Source: CAVQBL01 sp963710715 (GTDB taxonomy: Bacteria > Pseudomonadota > Gammaproteobacteria > DSM-16500). Taken from it: a DNA stretch of 64,000 nucleotides. The position numbers and the translations under genes are program-made. Under the pieces are notes generated by a model. That model did not search any database. It was not told the DNA's origin and saw only the letters and a program-made list of their open reading frames with translations. Positions 1 to 8,361 of this stretch are shown here, in pieces. Numbering within the stretch: the stretch's first letter is position 1; each line of letters starts with the position of its first letter. Location of the stretch: contig CAVQBL010000016.1 in the NCBI GenBank assembly GCA_963710715.1, positions 372,001-436,000 of the forward strand, in the 5' to 3' direction.

Positions 1-214
1 ATATTTGTTGTGCCCGTTCTGCGATGATAACACCGTGATCGGTTAGCAATACGGATTTATTCGTGCGTTCTAATAATTTTACGCCTAAGGTTTCTTCTAG
101 CTTTTTTATTTGCATGCTGAGGGCGGGTTGGCTCACAAAGCAAGCATTAGCCGCGTTTCCAAAGTGCTCATGCTCAGCGAGGGCGACAAGATATTTTAAG
201 TCTTTGATATTCAT
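1..214 (-). CDS. oxyR: LysR-family regulator, OxyR-like (N-terminal part only)
   Basis: The reading frame starts at 214 and runs off the left edge, so only about 71 residues are visible. They form the winged helix-turn-helix of a LysR regulator: MNIKDLKYLVALAEHEHFGN opens it, then SQPALSMQIKKLEETLGVKL, very like the N-terminus of E. coli OxyR. OxyR senses peroxide through cysteines in the C-terminal domain, which lies outside the window, so the OxyR assignment rests on the DNA-binding half alone. It is divergent from trhO, with a 131-bp AT-rich gap between them that should hold both promoters. Another OxyR-like LysR protein cannot be excluded. Confidence 0.75.
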   Translation of the reverse strand, partial: MNIKDLKYLVALAEHEHFGNAANACFVSQPALSMQIKKLEETLGVKLLERTNKSVLLTDHGVIIAERAQQI

Positions 215-345
215 AAAGAGTAAGGTGTATAAAAATTAATTATCGATATTTTAACATCAATATATTGTACTTATCAAGCAAAATTTGACGCCTACCCCTT
301 TCTCAAGTAAAGTTGGCACAATTTATTTTTGACTTTTTTTAAGCT

Positions 346-1125
346 ATGCAAATTCTCAATATTGCCGGATACCAATTTATTACATTAGACGAATTGTCCA
401 CGCTGCGTGAGCAGCTTTTGGATAAATGTATAGCTCTGGGCTTGAAAGGAACTATTTTGTTGAGCCCTGAAGGAATTAATATTGCTCTTGCAGGCACAGT
501 TGAAAATGTAGCTTCTTTTACAGAGTTTTTAAAACAAGATTCACGGTTTGCTGAGCTTACATTTCGTGAGAGCTATTCTATTTCGCAACCGTTTGAGCGT
601 ATGAAGGTAAAAGTAAAAAAAGAAATTATCACTATGCGGCTACCAGATATAAAGCCAACCGTAACGCGAGCTCCCAGTGTGTCTCCGCAAGAATTTAAAC
701 AGTGGTTGGATGAAGAACGCGATATCACGGTTTTGGATACACGTAATGATTATGAGATAAGATTTGGTACATTTGCAGATGCTAAGAATTTACATATTGA
801 TGACTTCTGTGAGTTTGCTGAGGCAGCTGAAAAAATAAAACAAGATAAACCGGTTGTCATGTTTTGTACGGGTGGAATCCGTTGTGAAAAAGCGGCTTTG
901 TATCTGTTAAACTCAGGGTTTTCTAAGGTGTATCAGCTAGAAGGCGGAATTCTGAATTACTTTGCTAAAGTCGGAGGCGACCATTATCAAGGTGAGTGCT
1001 TTGTGTTCGATCAAAGAGTAGCATTGGATGCAAATTTAAGAGAAACTGGGACAAAGCAATGCCTTGTTTGCCAAGGTCCCATGATGCAGAACAATTTAAA
1101 TGTATCTTGTGAAGCATGTGCGTGA
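346..1125 (+). CDS. trhO: tRNA uridine(34) hydroxylase (YceA/TrhO, UPF0176 family)
   Basis: 259 residues. An N-terminal acylphosphatase-like domain (about 1-100, with KGTILLSPEGINIALAG near 34-50) is followed by a rhodanese domain (about 112-210) with the active-site loop CTGGIR, catalytic Cys at 174. A Cys-rich tail (CLVC...CEAC) follows, as in the family. TrhO proteins hydroxylate U34 of tRNA in an oxygen-dependent reaction giving ho5U. The length is that of the short family form (E. coli has about 350). It starts at the ATG at 346, and ppa follows after 29 bp, possibly in the same transcript. Family assignment is firm; the substrate is inferred from the family. Confidence 0.9.
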   Translation: MQILNIAGYQFITLDELSTLREQLLDKCIALGLKGTILLSPEGINIALAGTVENVASFTEFLKQDSRFAELTFRESYSISQPFERMKVKVKKEIITMRLPDIKPTVTRAPSVSPQEFKQWLDEERDITVLDTRNDYEIRFGTFADAKNLHIDDFCEFAEAAEKIKQDKPVVMFCTGGIRCEKAALYLLNSGFSKVYQLEGGILNYFAKVGGDHYQGECFVFDQRVALDANLRETGTKQCLVCQGPMMQNNLNVSCEACA

Positions 1126-1154
1126 ATCATTAACTTTAGAAAAGAGGAAATACT

Positions 1155-1694
1155 ATGGGTTTAGAGCATGTTGAAGCAGGCCGTAAAGTGCCCGATGACA
1201 TCAATGTAGTGATTGAAATCCCATCTCGTGGTGATCCAGTGAAATACGAAGTGGATAAAAAAACCGGTGTCGTTATGGTGGATCGCTTTGTTGCCACCTC
1301 CATGCGTTATCCTTGTGATTATGGCTTTATTCCACATACATTAGCAGAGGACGGAGACCCAGCAGATGTATTAGTTATTGCTCCTTATTCATTGATGCCA
1401 GGTGTGGTGGTGCGCTGCCGGCCAATCGGCTTATTGCGGATGACAGATGAATCGGGCCCAGATTCAAAAATTCTTGCCGTTCCTGTAGAAAAGCTAACAA
1501 CACGTTATCAGCATATGAAAAGCCCAGAAGATGTTTGTGCGGAATTACTTTCTGCTATTTCACATTTTTTCCAACATTACAAAGATTTGGAAAAAGGTAA
1601 GTGGGTTAAGGTGGATGGATGGGAAGGACCCGATGCTGCGAAAGCAGAAATTTTAGCGAGTGTGAAGCGCTATAAAAGTGAAAAGGTAACGTAA
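1155..1694 (+). CDS. ppa: inorganic pyrophosphatase
   Basis: 179 residues, the usual length for a bacterial family I soluble pyrophosphatase (E. coli 176). The signature DGDPADV is at residues 66-72, with metal-binding aspartates 66, 68 and 71, and the substrate-site stretch RYPCDYGFIP is at 51-60. The enzyme hydrolyses PPi to phosphate in the cytoplasm and so drives biosynthetic reactions. AGAGGA lies 8 bp before the ATG. It is followed by a GC-rich hairpin and a rho-independent terminator. Confidence 0.97.
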   Translation: MGLEHVEAGRKVPDDINVVIEIPSRGDPVKYEVDKKTGVVMVDRFVATSMRYPCDYGFIPHTLAEDGDPADVLVIAPYSLMPGVVVRCRPIGLLRMTDESGPDSKILAVPVEKLTTRYQHMKSPEDVCAELLSAISHFFQHYKDLEKGKWVKVDGWEGPDAAKAEILASVKRYKSEKVT

Positions 1695-1696
1695 TA

Positions 1697-1773
1697 GTAG
1701 GGGCAAGACCAGCGTGTCTGTCTCTGCCCTTGCTTGAACAGGGCGCGCACACGTGGGTTTGCCGGGCCCCTAC
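1697..1773. repeat. palindromic repeat GTAGGGGC...GCCCCTAC
   Basis: The arms GTAGGGGCAAGACC and GGGTTTGCCGGGCCCCTAC are imperfect inverted copies around a GC-rich centre. It sits right after the ppa stop codon and resembles short dispersed intergenic palindromes. No second copy was noticed in this window. Confidence 0.5.
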
Positions 1774-1797
1774 AAATGTTTTGGATAACGCCATAAA

Positions 1798-1829
1798 AAA
1801 AGGGGCAATTACTCAAGATTGCCCCTTTT
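1798..1829. terminator. rho-independent terminator after ppa
   Basis: Perfect 12-bp stem (AAAAGGGGCAAT / ATTGCCCCTTTT) with an 8-nt loop; the 3' arm ends in a T-run on the plus strand and the complementary A-run makes it usable from the minus strand too. The rest of 1830-2030 shows no gene or clear signal. Confidence 0.8.
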
Positions 1830-2031
1830 CTTTGCTACAGTTTCCATACTTTTCCCGCCAATCCTCAGCGTAGAGCGTTCCATCCAAGTATCAATCCTTG
1901 GTACCGGTCCGTGTTTCATCCCTGGGTGTATTAATGATAGCAAAGGGTTTAAAAAATACAATAAGTAGAATCCCTTTAAGTCGAGTATTCAGTTTGGCTA
2001 CTCCATTGAGCTTACTATGGTTTTGTTCTGT

Positions 2032-2388
2032 TTATTTTATCAACATATTATCTTTGTAAGAAATGCTGGGAATTTTGTAGCTTTGAGTGAAGGAATATTG
2101 TTTATTACTGACTGTTAATTTTTGTAGCCACCGCTGTATAACAGAACCTAAATAGACGCTCATTATTGCTGTGCCAAAAATCATGAGAGCTAAATAAATG
2201 GGGAGTAGCCCTACTGCTAACACGTGGTAGTGCCTTTGGTCAGCCCAAGATAGTATTGCAGAAATAGAGAAAGGCAGTAATTTGCTTTCGAGCAGCACAT
2301 AGTGATAAATGCTGTACACAGCTGTAACTAGGCACGAAATACTACCGAAATTGGAAGGCATATTTTTTAAGCTTGGTTTTCGCAACAC
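2032..2388 (-). CDS. hypothetical membrane protein
   Basis: 118 residues with two hydrophobic stretches (about residues 16-45 and 55-85, the latter LAVGLLPIYLALMIFGTAIM). I do not recognise a family. It lies between the ppa terminator and a long palindrome, with no operon partner on its strand closer than psd. The predicted membrane segments and an uninterrupted frame support a real gene, but it could be a chance ORF in AT-rich DNA. Confidence 0.4.
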   Translation of the reverse strand: MLRKPSLKNMPSNFGSISCLVTAVYSIYHYVLLESKLLPFSISAILSWADQRHYHVLAVGLLPIYLALMIFGTAIMSVYLGSVIQRWLQKLTVSNKQYSFTQSYKIPSISYKDNMLIK

Positions 2389-2470
2389 GTGGATTTTTCT
2401 CTACTTATTAAGGTGTTTATAGTCAATCTCAAGTAGCATTATAACGAGATTTTCTTAAGAGAATATTAAG

Positions 2471-2652
2471 AACGCCAGCTCCGGATAAGAAATGAATTTA
2501 AAACTTCGTCTTAAAATGTAATCTTCACATTAAAATTTCAACAAAATTGCTCACGTATGGTTAAATACGCTCCGCATTTTGTTGAAAATTTTAACGTAAA
2601 TCTTACATTTAATACTCGTTTTAATCTTTATTTCTTATCCGGAGCTGGCGTT
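2471..2652. repeat. 182-bp palindromic element beside psd
   Basis: The outer 23 bp (AACGCCAGCTCCGGATAAGA onward) are perfectly repeated in inverted orientation at 2630-2652. The pairing continues, imperfectly, inward for about 75 bp per arm to a central loop near 2550-2575 (GCTCACGTATGGTTAAATACG). Transcribed from either strand it would fold into one long hairpin. The right end overlaps the psd stop codon at 2651-2653, so it may also end the psd transcript. Confidence 0.8.
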
Positions 2653-3514
2653 AAGATTTCGTTCCTGCTGTAGTCCCAATCAGCTGTCCCATGCGTACAA
2701 CAGAATTTTCCTGAATGGTGGGAACCCATTTAACTGTATTTTTAGGGAATAAAACAATCACAGTAGAGCCCATTTTGAAGTGTCCCAATTCTGCGCCGCG
2801 AGCGAGATAAATCATATTATTGGTATTGGGGGGAAAGGATGTTCTCGTGATTTCTCTGGTTTGGGGAGCAGGATTCCATACAGTTTGAATACCGCATACG
2901 ATAAGAGCACCTACTAATATCATTGCCATTGGGCCTATTTCGGTATCAAAAATACAAACAAGGCGCTCATTGCGCGCAAATAAATTGGGGACAGAATTTG
3001 TTGTATGAAGATTGACTGAAAATAACTTTCCAGGAACATAAATTGTCTCACGTAATCTTCCAGATAAAGGCATATGAACACGATGGTAATCTTTGGGCGA
3101 TAGATAAATAGTAGTAAATACGCCATCATAAAAAGGCTCTGCATCTTGCTTGGATCCGCCCAGCAACTCACCCAAGTTAAAGTAAAATCCTTTAGCTTGG
3201 AGGAGAGTATCTGTTTTAATGGCTCCAATTTGACTGACTTTGCCATCAACGGGGCACGCCACTTCGTTAGCCAATTGTACGACAGGTCGCAACTCAGGCT
3301 TTAATCCACGCGTAAAAAAGCTATTAAAATTAGGATAATCATTCAGTCTTTCAGAAACAGCGGCGAAAATATCAACGTTATAATGTTGAATAAAACGCTT
3401 AATCAGCAAGTTTTTCAGCCATACCCAACGACAATCTGCGATATATCCAATCAAGCGAGAAAGCATATGTTGGGGAACAATGTACTGGAATAGTAGGTTA
3501 ATTTTTTTGAGCAT
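2651..3514 (-). CDS. psd: phosphatidylserine decarboxylase proenzyme
   Basis: 287 residues, as in E. coli-type Psd. The self-cleavage motif is GST in HFKMGSTVIVLF; Ser250 would become the pyruvoyl group of the alpha chain. The YHRVHMP block (around 140) and the PVDGKV block (around 88) are typical of the family. The enzyme converts phosphatidylserine to phosphatidylethanolamine at the inner membrane. Monocistronic in this view; its stop codon is built from the edge of the palindrome at 2471-2652. Confidence 0.96.
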   Translation of the reverse strand: MLKKINLLFQYIVPQHMLSRLIGYIADCRWVWLKNLLIKRFIQHYNVDIFAAVSERLNDYPNFNSFFTRGLKPELRPVVQLANEVACPVDGKVSQIGAIKTDTLLQAKGFYFNLGELLGGSKQDAEPFYDGVFTTIYLSPKDYHRVHMPLSGRLRETIYVPGKLFSVNLHTTNSVPNLFARNERLVCIFDTEIGPMAMILVGALIVCGIQTVWNPAPQTREITRTSFPPNTNNMIYLARGAELGHFKMGSTVIVLFPKNTVKWVPTIQENSVVRMGQLIGTTAGTKS

Positions 3515-3637
3515 AAGTGTTCCAAAAAAGTTTCATATTATAGCCCAGAAAAGCAGATTTTTAAAAGCTCTGTATTTATGCCAAGTGCATTGATACAATG
3601 AGCCAGTTATAAAAAGGATTTAAGAGGGTTAACTAAC

Positions 3638-3847
3638 ATGCTAGTTAAAATGATAATTATCCTATTTTTATGTGTAATTCTGTTTAGTCTGGGGAGTGCT
3701 TTGTATTATCTTGTCTATGAACAGAAAAAAGGAAATGCTGAGCGTGTGGTGGAAGCATTGACTTGGCGTATTGCGCTGTCGTTGGTTTTGTTCATTTTAT
3801 TATTTGTCGCCTATGCTTTGGGATGGATTACGCCCCATCATATTTAA
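3638..3847 (+). CDS. small twin-transmembrane protein (DUF2909-like)
   Basis: 69 residues with two membrane segments (about 5-27 and 45-65) joined by a short polar loop (VYEQKKGNAERVVEALTWRI). Size, two-helix layout and the EALTWRIALS stretch match the DUF2909 'twin transmembrane' proteins of gammaproteobacteria, often found near cytochrome oxidase genes. Function unknown. AAGAGGG lies about 8 bp upstream of the ATG. tatA follows after 28 bp. Confidence 0.7.
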   Translation: MLVKMIIILFLCVILFSLGSALYYLVYEQKKGNAERVVEALTWRIALSLVLFILLFVAYALGWITPHHI

Positions 3848-3875
3848 CTATGTGAAACTGGTTTAGGAGAATACC

Positions 3876-4049
3876 ATGGGATTACGCGGTATCAGCGTTG
3901 GGTCGCTTTTAATAATTTTTTTATTGATTATACTGTTTTTTGGAACTAAACGCCTACGCGATATTGGTAGTGATTTAGGCGCTGCTTTGCGTAGTTTTAG
4001 AAAAGGCATGCAAGAACAAGAAGTCGAAGAAAAAAAGAACGAGCAATAA
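3876..4049 (+). CDS. tatA: Sec-independent translocase subunit TatA
   Basis: 57 residues. A short N-terminal stretch (MGLRGISVGS) leads into one membrane helix (about 9-22), the FFGTKRLRDIGSDLGAALRS hinge and amphipathic helix with the conserved F-G of TatA, then a charged tail (EVEEKKNEQ). TatA oligomers form the passage through which folded twin-arginine proteins cross the inner membrane. AGGAGA lies just upstream. The gene is followed by tatB after 1 bp. It is shorter than usual TatA (80-90). Confidence 0.88.
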   Translation: MGLRGISVGSLLIIFLLIILFFGTKRLRDIGSDLGAALRSFRKGMQEQEVEEKKNEQ

Positions 4050-4050
4050 A

Positions 4051-4245
4051 ATGAGTATTCACTTCTCGGAAATGTTAGTTATTTTGCTAGTCGCCTTGCT
4101 GGTCATTAAACCGGAACGTTTGCCTGATACTGCTGCTAAATTAGGCCGCTTAATAAAATGGGTACAACAACTCGTTGCTAAAATAAAGAATGAAGTGGAT
4201 GTCACTACACAGCCAAAAGCGCAAGATGAAATACAAAACAAATAG
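4051..4245 (+). CDS. tatB: TatB-like translocase subunit
   Basis: 64 residues: an N-terminal membrane helix (about 5-20), then PERLPDTAAKLGRLIKWVQQ, with the P-E-R-L-P hinge of TatB, an amphipathic helix and a short polar tail. TatB partners TatC in binding twin-arginine signals. Much shorter than E. coli TatB (171), which is common in compact genomes. Position between tatA and tatC supports the name. Confidence 0.8.
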   Translation: MSIHFSEMLVILLVALLVIKPERLPDTAAKLGRLIKWVQQLVAKIKNEVDVTTQPKAQDEIQNK

Positions 4246-4272
4246 CCCTCACCTGCCGCAAAGAGCGCGGCG

Positions 4273-4327
4273 ACCTCTCCCGCAGCTTAGTTCTATGTAT
4301 CTGTCAACGTTCGGGGGCGGGAGAGGT
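4273..4327. repeat. REP-like inverted repeat between tatB and tatC
   Basis: ACCTCTCCCGC (4273-4283) and GCGGGAGAGGT (4317-4327) are perfect inverted copies around a 33-nt loop; a second small stem (CCGC...GCGG) flanks the left arm. It is GC-rich in an AT-rich setting. It may tune expression within the tat operon. Confidence 0.6.
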
Positions 4328-4347
4328 GGCAAGGAAGGCGAATAAAA

Positions 4348-5079
4348 ATGAATAATGAAAATGCGGCAATTTTGCGATTTTTAATTGAATTGCGTAAGCG
4401 ATTATTAAATTGTTTGGTTGCTCTCATTATTGTGTTTGGAGTTTTGTTGTATTTTGCGAATGATCTTTATACGCTTCTCGCTCTCCCTTTATTAAAACAT
4501 TTGCCTCAGGGTCACGGACTGATTGCAACTAACGTGGTTGCACCTTTTTTTGTTCCATTTGAGTTAACATTTGTCGTAACACTCTTTATTTGTGTGCCAG
4601 TTTTTCTTTATCAACTCTGGGCATTTGTCGCGCCTGCTTTATATAAACATGAGCGACGTTGGGTGTGGCCGTTATTATTATTGAGTACTTTATTGTTTTA
4701 TTTTGGTATTGCATTTGCTTATTTGGTTATTTTCCCAATTTTATTTAAATTTTTCACACAAACCGCGCCGCAAGGCGTCATGGTAAGTCCAGATATAAGC
4801 CAATACCTTGATTTCACGCTCAAGTTATTTTTTATTTTTGGGATGATGTTTGAAGTGCCTGTAGCCATTATTTTATTAATTTGGTCAGGAATCACGTCGC
4901 GGGAATATTTAATCAAAATGCGCCCTTATGCCGTGATTGCAGCATTTATTATTGGCATGTTATTGGCGCCGCCTGATGTATTATCGCAAACATTACTGGC
5001 TGTGCCATTGTGGTTATTGTTTGAAGTGGGAATATTTTTGGCACGGTTTTTGAGTAAACCATCTCCAGTTAAAGACTAG
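4348..5079 (+). CDS. tatC: Sec-independent translocase subunit TatC
   Basis: 243 residues, six membrane helices. The N-terminal FLIELRKRLL matches the TatC signature where E. coli has HLIELRKRLL, and a conserved loop appears at FVAPALYKHERR (about 92-103). TatC is the receptor for twin-arginine signal peptides. Its client, the Rieske protein, is the next gene. A palindromic element lies between the two. Confidence 0.96.
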   Translation: MNNENAAILRFLIELRKRLLNCLVALIIVFGVLLYFANDLYTLLALPLLKHLPQGHGLIATNVVAPFFVPFELTFVVTLFICVPVFLYQLWAFVAPALYKHERRWVWPLLLLSTLLFYFGIAFAYLVIFPILFKFFTQTAPQGVMVSPDISQYLDFTLKLFFIFGMMFEVPVAIILLIWSGITSREYLIKMRPYAVIAAFIIGMLLAPPDVLSQTLLAVPLWLLFEVGIFLARFLSKPSPVKD

Positions 5080-5150
5080 CCATCTTGTCTGTAAGCGTTT
5101 AAACTTTAAGGCAATAAATGGTAACTATTCACGATTCTTACAAAAGAACT

Positions 5151-5272
5151 CGTCATTGCGAGCCTCACGCCTTAGCTTTATGTGAGGCGTGGCAATCCAG
5201 ACGGCACGACAACATTCCCCTGGATTGCTTCGTCCCCCCTGCGAAGAGCATGCAGGGGTCCTCGCAATGACG
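5151..5272. mobile_element. CGTCATTGCGA palindromic element, copy 1
   Basis: Ends CGTCATTGCGA and TCGCAATGACG, with internal inverted motifs GGCAATCCAG and CTGGATTGC. Outside it, TAACTATTCAC (5122-5132) and GTGAATAGTTA (5275-5285) extend the symmetry. It ends 32 bp before the petA start and keeps a reading frame open into petA. MITE-like by structure; no transposase is present in the window. Confidence 0.85.
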
Positions 5273-5304
5273 GAGTGAATAGTTACAATAAATGGAACAA
5301 AAAC

Positions 5305-5907
5305 ATGGTTTCAAAGGAAGACGAAGTTGATTTAGAGCGACGTTGTTTATTGCGCAAAGCAACGCTTGCGGTGGGTGGGGTAGGTCTTGCTGCTGCCTCC
5401 ATACCATTTATTAGTTATTGGTTGCCCAGTGCAGAAACAGAAGCAGAAGGCAGCCCCATCAAAGTTGATATCAGCCAGTTACACCCGACACAGCAATTGA
5501 CAGTCGTTTGGCGCGGCAAACCAATTTGGGTGATCCGTCGCACGCAGGAAATGCTCGATGGTTTGTCTAAATTAAATAATCTATTGCGCGATCCTTTGTC
5601 GGAAGAAGATCAGCAGCCTCCATACGCAAAAAATCTTTATCGTTCAATTAAACCAGAATTTTTTATCGCCATTGGTGTGTGTACGCATTTGGGTTGTATT
5701 CCAAATTATCGTCCGGATAAAGGTGGAATTTCTCCGGATTGGCCAGGTGGGTTTTATTGTCCTTGCCACGGTTCTAAATATGATTTAGCGGGTAGGGTAT
5801 ACAAAGGGGTCCCAGCGCCAAAAAATTTAGTGATACCTCCTTATATGTATTTAAGTGATACGGAAGTGCAAATCGGTGCAGATAAAGAAGGAACGGAAGT
5901 GGAGTAA
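5305..5907 (+). CDS. petA: ubiquinol-cytochrome c reductase, Rieske iron-sulfur subunit
   Basis: 200 residues from the ATG at 5305; the frame is open back to 5182, but those 41 codons are the palindromic element, so I trimmed them. The N-terminus ERRCLLRKATLAVGGVGLAA is a twin-arginine signal-anchor. The 2Fe-2S cluster ligands are C126, H128 in CTHLGC and C152, H155 in CPCHG, with disulfide cysteines C131 and C154. The subunit passes electrons from ubiquinol to cytochrome c1. petB follows after 3 bp. Confidence 0.96.
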   Translation: MVSKEDEVDLERRCLLRKATLAVGGVGLAAASIPFISYWLPSAETEAEGSPIKVDISQLHPTQQLTVVWRGKPIWVIRRTQEMLDGLSKLNNLLRDPLSEEDQQPPYAKNLYRSIKPEFFIAIGVCTHLGCIPNYRPDKGGISPDWPGGFYCPCHGSKYDLAGRVYKGVPAPKNLVIPPYMYLSDTEVQIGADKEGTEVE

Positions 5908-5910
5908 TCA

Positions 5911-7146
5911 ATGAAGCATGTGCCACGAAAAAAAACACGGATAAGTTTTAACACTTGGCTCAATGAGCGTTTTCCCTGGGGAGATTTTTGGCGGAAACAT
6001 CTTTCGCATTATTACGCACCGAAAAATTTTAATTTTTGGTATTATTTTGGTTCATTTTCATTGCTCGTGCTGTTAAATCAAATTGTTACTGGCATTTGGC
6101 TGACAATGAATTATACGCCAACGGCGGAAGAAGCATTTGCATCCATTCAAAATATTATGCGCAATGTAAATTATGGTTGGTTGCTGCGTTATATGCATTC
6201 AACGGGTGCCTCTGCATTTTTTGTGGTGGTTTATCTGCATATGTATCGCGGATTGATTTATGGATCATACCGAGCGCCGCGCGAATTATTGTGGCTCATT
6301 GGCATGTTAATTTACATGACATTATTGCTGGAAGCATTTACAGGTTATGTATTGCCGTGGGGGCAAATGTCTTACTGGGGTGCAGAAGTAATAACATCTT
6401 TCGCTAGCGCAGTACCTTATGTTGGAAAATATCTTGTTGTTTGGTTGCGCGGAGATTTTAATATATCAACTGTTACGCTACATCGATTTTTTTCTTTGCA
6501 TGTGATTGCTGTGCCATTGGTTTTGATTGTGTTAGTGTTTCTGCATTTGGTTGCTTTACATCACGTTGGCTCAAATAATCCAGATGGTATCGAAATTAAA
6601 AATAAAAAAAATCGCCAAGGGATTCCACTCGATGGTATTCCATTTCATCCTTACTATACGCTCAAAGATTTAGTGGGGGTGGTGGTTTTCTTGATGGTTT
6701 TTTCTGCCGTCGTATTTTTCTCACCAAAATTCGGTGGCTTCTTTTTGGAATCCACCAATTTTATTCCTGCTAATCCTCTACAAACACCGGATCATATTGC
6801 TCCTGTGTGGTATATGACACCTTTCTATGCCATTTTACGCGCTGTACCTAATAAATTTTTAGGTTTAACAGCAATGGCAGCAGCGATCGCGTTTATGTTC
6901 GTCTTGCCTTGGTTAGATCGTAGTCGAGTGAGATCAATTCGTTATAAAGGAATGTGGTCGAAAATAGCAATTGCTGTTTTTGTCATCTGCTTTATTGGTT
7001 TGGGATATATTGGCATTGCGCCGGTTACACCCATGCGATCTTTTCTCGCGCAGATATTTGCAATTGGATATTTTTTATTTTTCTTGCTGATGCCGGTTTA
7101 CACTTCCTATGAGCAAACGAAACCATTGCCGGAGCGCGTCACATGA
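5911..7146 (+). CDS. petB: cytochrome b of the bc1 complex
   Basis: 411 residues with eight or more membrane helices, the usual length of bacterial cytochrome b. Haem-ligand histidines sit in helices around MRNVNYGWLLRYMHSTGASA (95-115) and TLHRFFSLHVIAVPLVLI (about 190-210); GYVLPWGQMSYWGAEVI and the ubiquinol-site motif PDHIAPVWY (PEWY-like in position) are present. It oxidises ubiquinol in the inner membrane. Overlaps petC by an ATGA junction. Confidence 0.97.
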   Translation: MKHVPRKKTRISFNTWLNERFPWGDFWRKHLSHYYAPKNFNFWYYFGSFSLLVLLNQIVTGIWLTMNYTPTAEEAFASIQNIMRNVNYGWLLRYMHSTGASAFFVVVYLHMYRGLIYGSYRAPRELLWLIGMLIYMTLLLEAFTGYVLPWGQMSYWGAEVITSFASAVPYVGKYLVVWLRGDFNISTVTLHRFFSLHVIAVPLVLIVLVFLHLVALHHVGSNNPDGIEIKNKKNRQGIPLDGIPFHPYYTLKDLVGVVVFLMVFSAVVFFSPKFGGFFLESTNFIPANPLQTPDHIAPVWYMTPFYAILRAVPNKFLGLTAMAAAIAFMFVLPWLDRSRVRSIRYKGMWSKIAIAVFVICFIGLGYIGIAPVTPMRSFLAQIFAIGYFLFFLLMPVYTSYEQTKPLPERVT

Positions 7147-7844
7147 TGAGATATTTTTTATTGATCATCGTGTTGTTATTTTCACAAAATGTCTGTGCAG
7201 AAGAAATCAACATGGCACTTTCAAAACCGTCCATTGACCGTAATGATATGAAATCGATAAAGCGTGGCGCGAAGTTTTTTGCGACCAATTGCATGATTTG
7301 CCACACGCTTATTTATTTACGCTATGACAAAACAGCCGAAGACATGGGAATCACGTATGAAAAAATGCCTGTCAATGTGAAAGTTTGGCCAAATGGAGTG
7401 AAGCCGCCGGATTTATCTTTAGAAGCGGATGTGCGTGGCGTAGATTGGCTTTATACGTATTTACATAGTTTTTATCTCGATAAAGCACGCCCAACTGGTG
7501 TAAATAATTTATTAGTCCCAAATACAATGATGCCGGGTATTATCATGCCGTATCAGGGTCAACAAGTTCCATCGCAAGATGTGAAGCAATCACGCGTTGT
7601 TTATCGCTATGTTTATAATGCAAATCTGCAATGGTACGATTTATTAACTTTAGAAAAACAAGGCTCAATGTCTCCCGAACAGTTTGATTCGACGATGGCG
7701 GATGTAGTGAATTTTCTTGGCTTTGCTGCAGATCCTTATCATGAAAAGCAAAAGCGCTTAGGTTGGTGGGTAATAGGGTTTTTGATCATTCTTTTTATTT
7801 TGATGTATTTGTTGAAAAAAGAGTATTGGAAAGATGTGGCATGA
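7143..7844 (+). CDS. petC: cytochrome c1
   Basis: 233 residues. A signal peptide (about 1-19, ending VCA) is followed by the haem c site CMICH at residues 50-54, a Met-containing ligand loop (NTMMPGIIMPY) and a C-terminal membrane anchor (about 206-225). It carries electrons from the Rieske cluster to soluble cytochrome c or the caa3 oxidase encoded nearby. The start overlaps petB by 4 bp, suggesting translational coupling. Confidence 0.95.
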   Translation: MMRYFLLIIVLLFSQNVCAEEINMALSKPSIDRNDMKSIKRGAKFFATNCMICHTLIYLRYDKTAEDMGITYEKMPVNVKVWPNGVKPPDLSLEADVRGVDWLYTYLHSFYLDKARPTGVNNLLVPNTMMPGIIMPYQGQQVPSQDVKQSRVVYRYVYNANLQWYDLLTLEKQGSMSPEQFDSTMADVVNFLGFAADPYHEKQKRLGWWVIGFLIILFILMYLLKKEYWKDVA

Positions 7845-8361
7845 TAAAGTGGCACAATGTTTAAATAAACTCGCTGACTTGCAAGCCACAGTATTGGATA
7901 ATTATATCCATATTGATAGTGCGCTTAACATTTATGAATATGAGGAATACTTGCATCGTCAAAGTTATGCTGTTTTGCGGCTACTAAAAAAATCTCACAC
8001 ACTTACGTCAAATATTTCAGATCAACTATCACGTATACATGAAATTATTCTTTCTTTGGGAAATTTACGGTTCCGTATTAAAGATCGTTCTACATTTGAA
8101 ATTTGTGCAAACGAAGTTAAAGCAATCTCTCAAGCGCTGAATTCTTTGTTACATAAAATAGCTAAACAAAAAGAATCTTCGGCTGATTTCAAAGAATTAA
8201 CGTTAGCTATTCAAGGATTTGAGTCTATTTATCAGAATACATTACAAGTTGTGGCAGCGGATCCACTCGCGTTTTTATTTTTTATTCAAGATTTGTTCGC
8301 GCTGCAAAATGAACTTAATCTAATACAATTGGCCATTATGGCAAGAGGCCGCGCATCATGA
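7834..8361 (+). CDS. hypothetical helical protein coupled to petC
   Basis: 175 residues, overlapping the end of petC by 11 bp and the next gene by an ATGA junction, so almost surely translated from the same mRNA. It is predicted helical and soluble (repeated Leu/Ile at helical spacing, no clear membrane segment apart from DPLAFLFFIQDLF near 148-160). I do not recognise a family. Its tight pairing with the FUSC-like gene downstream suggests that the two work together. Confidence 0.65.
   Translation: MWHDKVAQCLNKLADLQATVLDNYIHIDSALNIYEYEEYLHRQSYAVLRLLKKSHTLTSNISDQLSRIHEIILSLGNLRFRIKDRSTFEICANEVKAISQALNSLLHKIAKQKESSADFKELTLAIQGFESIYQNTLQVVAADPLAFLFFIQDLFALQNELNLIQLAIMARGRAS

Noticed and set aside
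1606..1794. A 62-residue minus-strand ORF across the end of ppa
   Set aside because: It covers the ppa 3' end and the GTAGGGGC palindrome and shows no protein-like features.
4245..4270. A CRISPR-repeat-like CACCTGCCGC after tatB
   Set aside because: Only the short core matches and there is no handle; it is part of the GC-rich REP-like repeat there.
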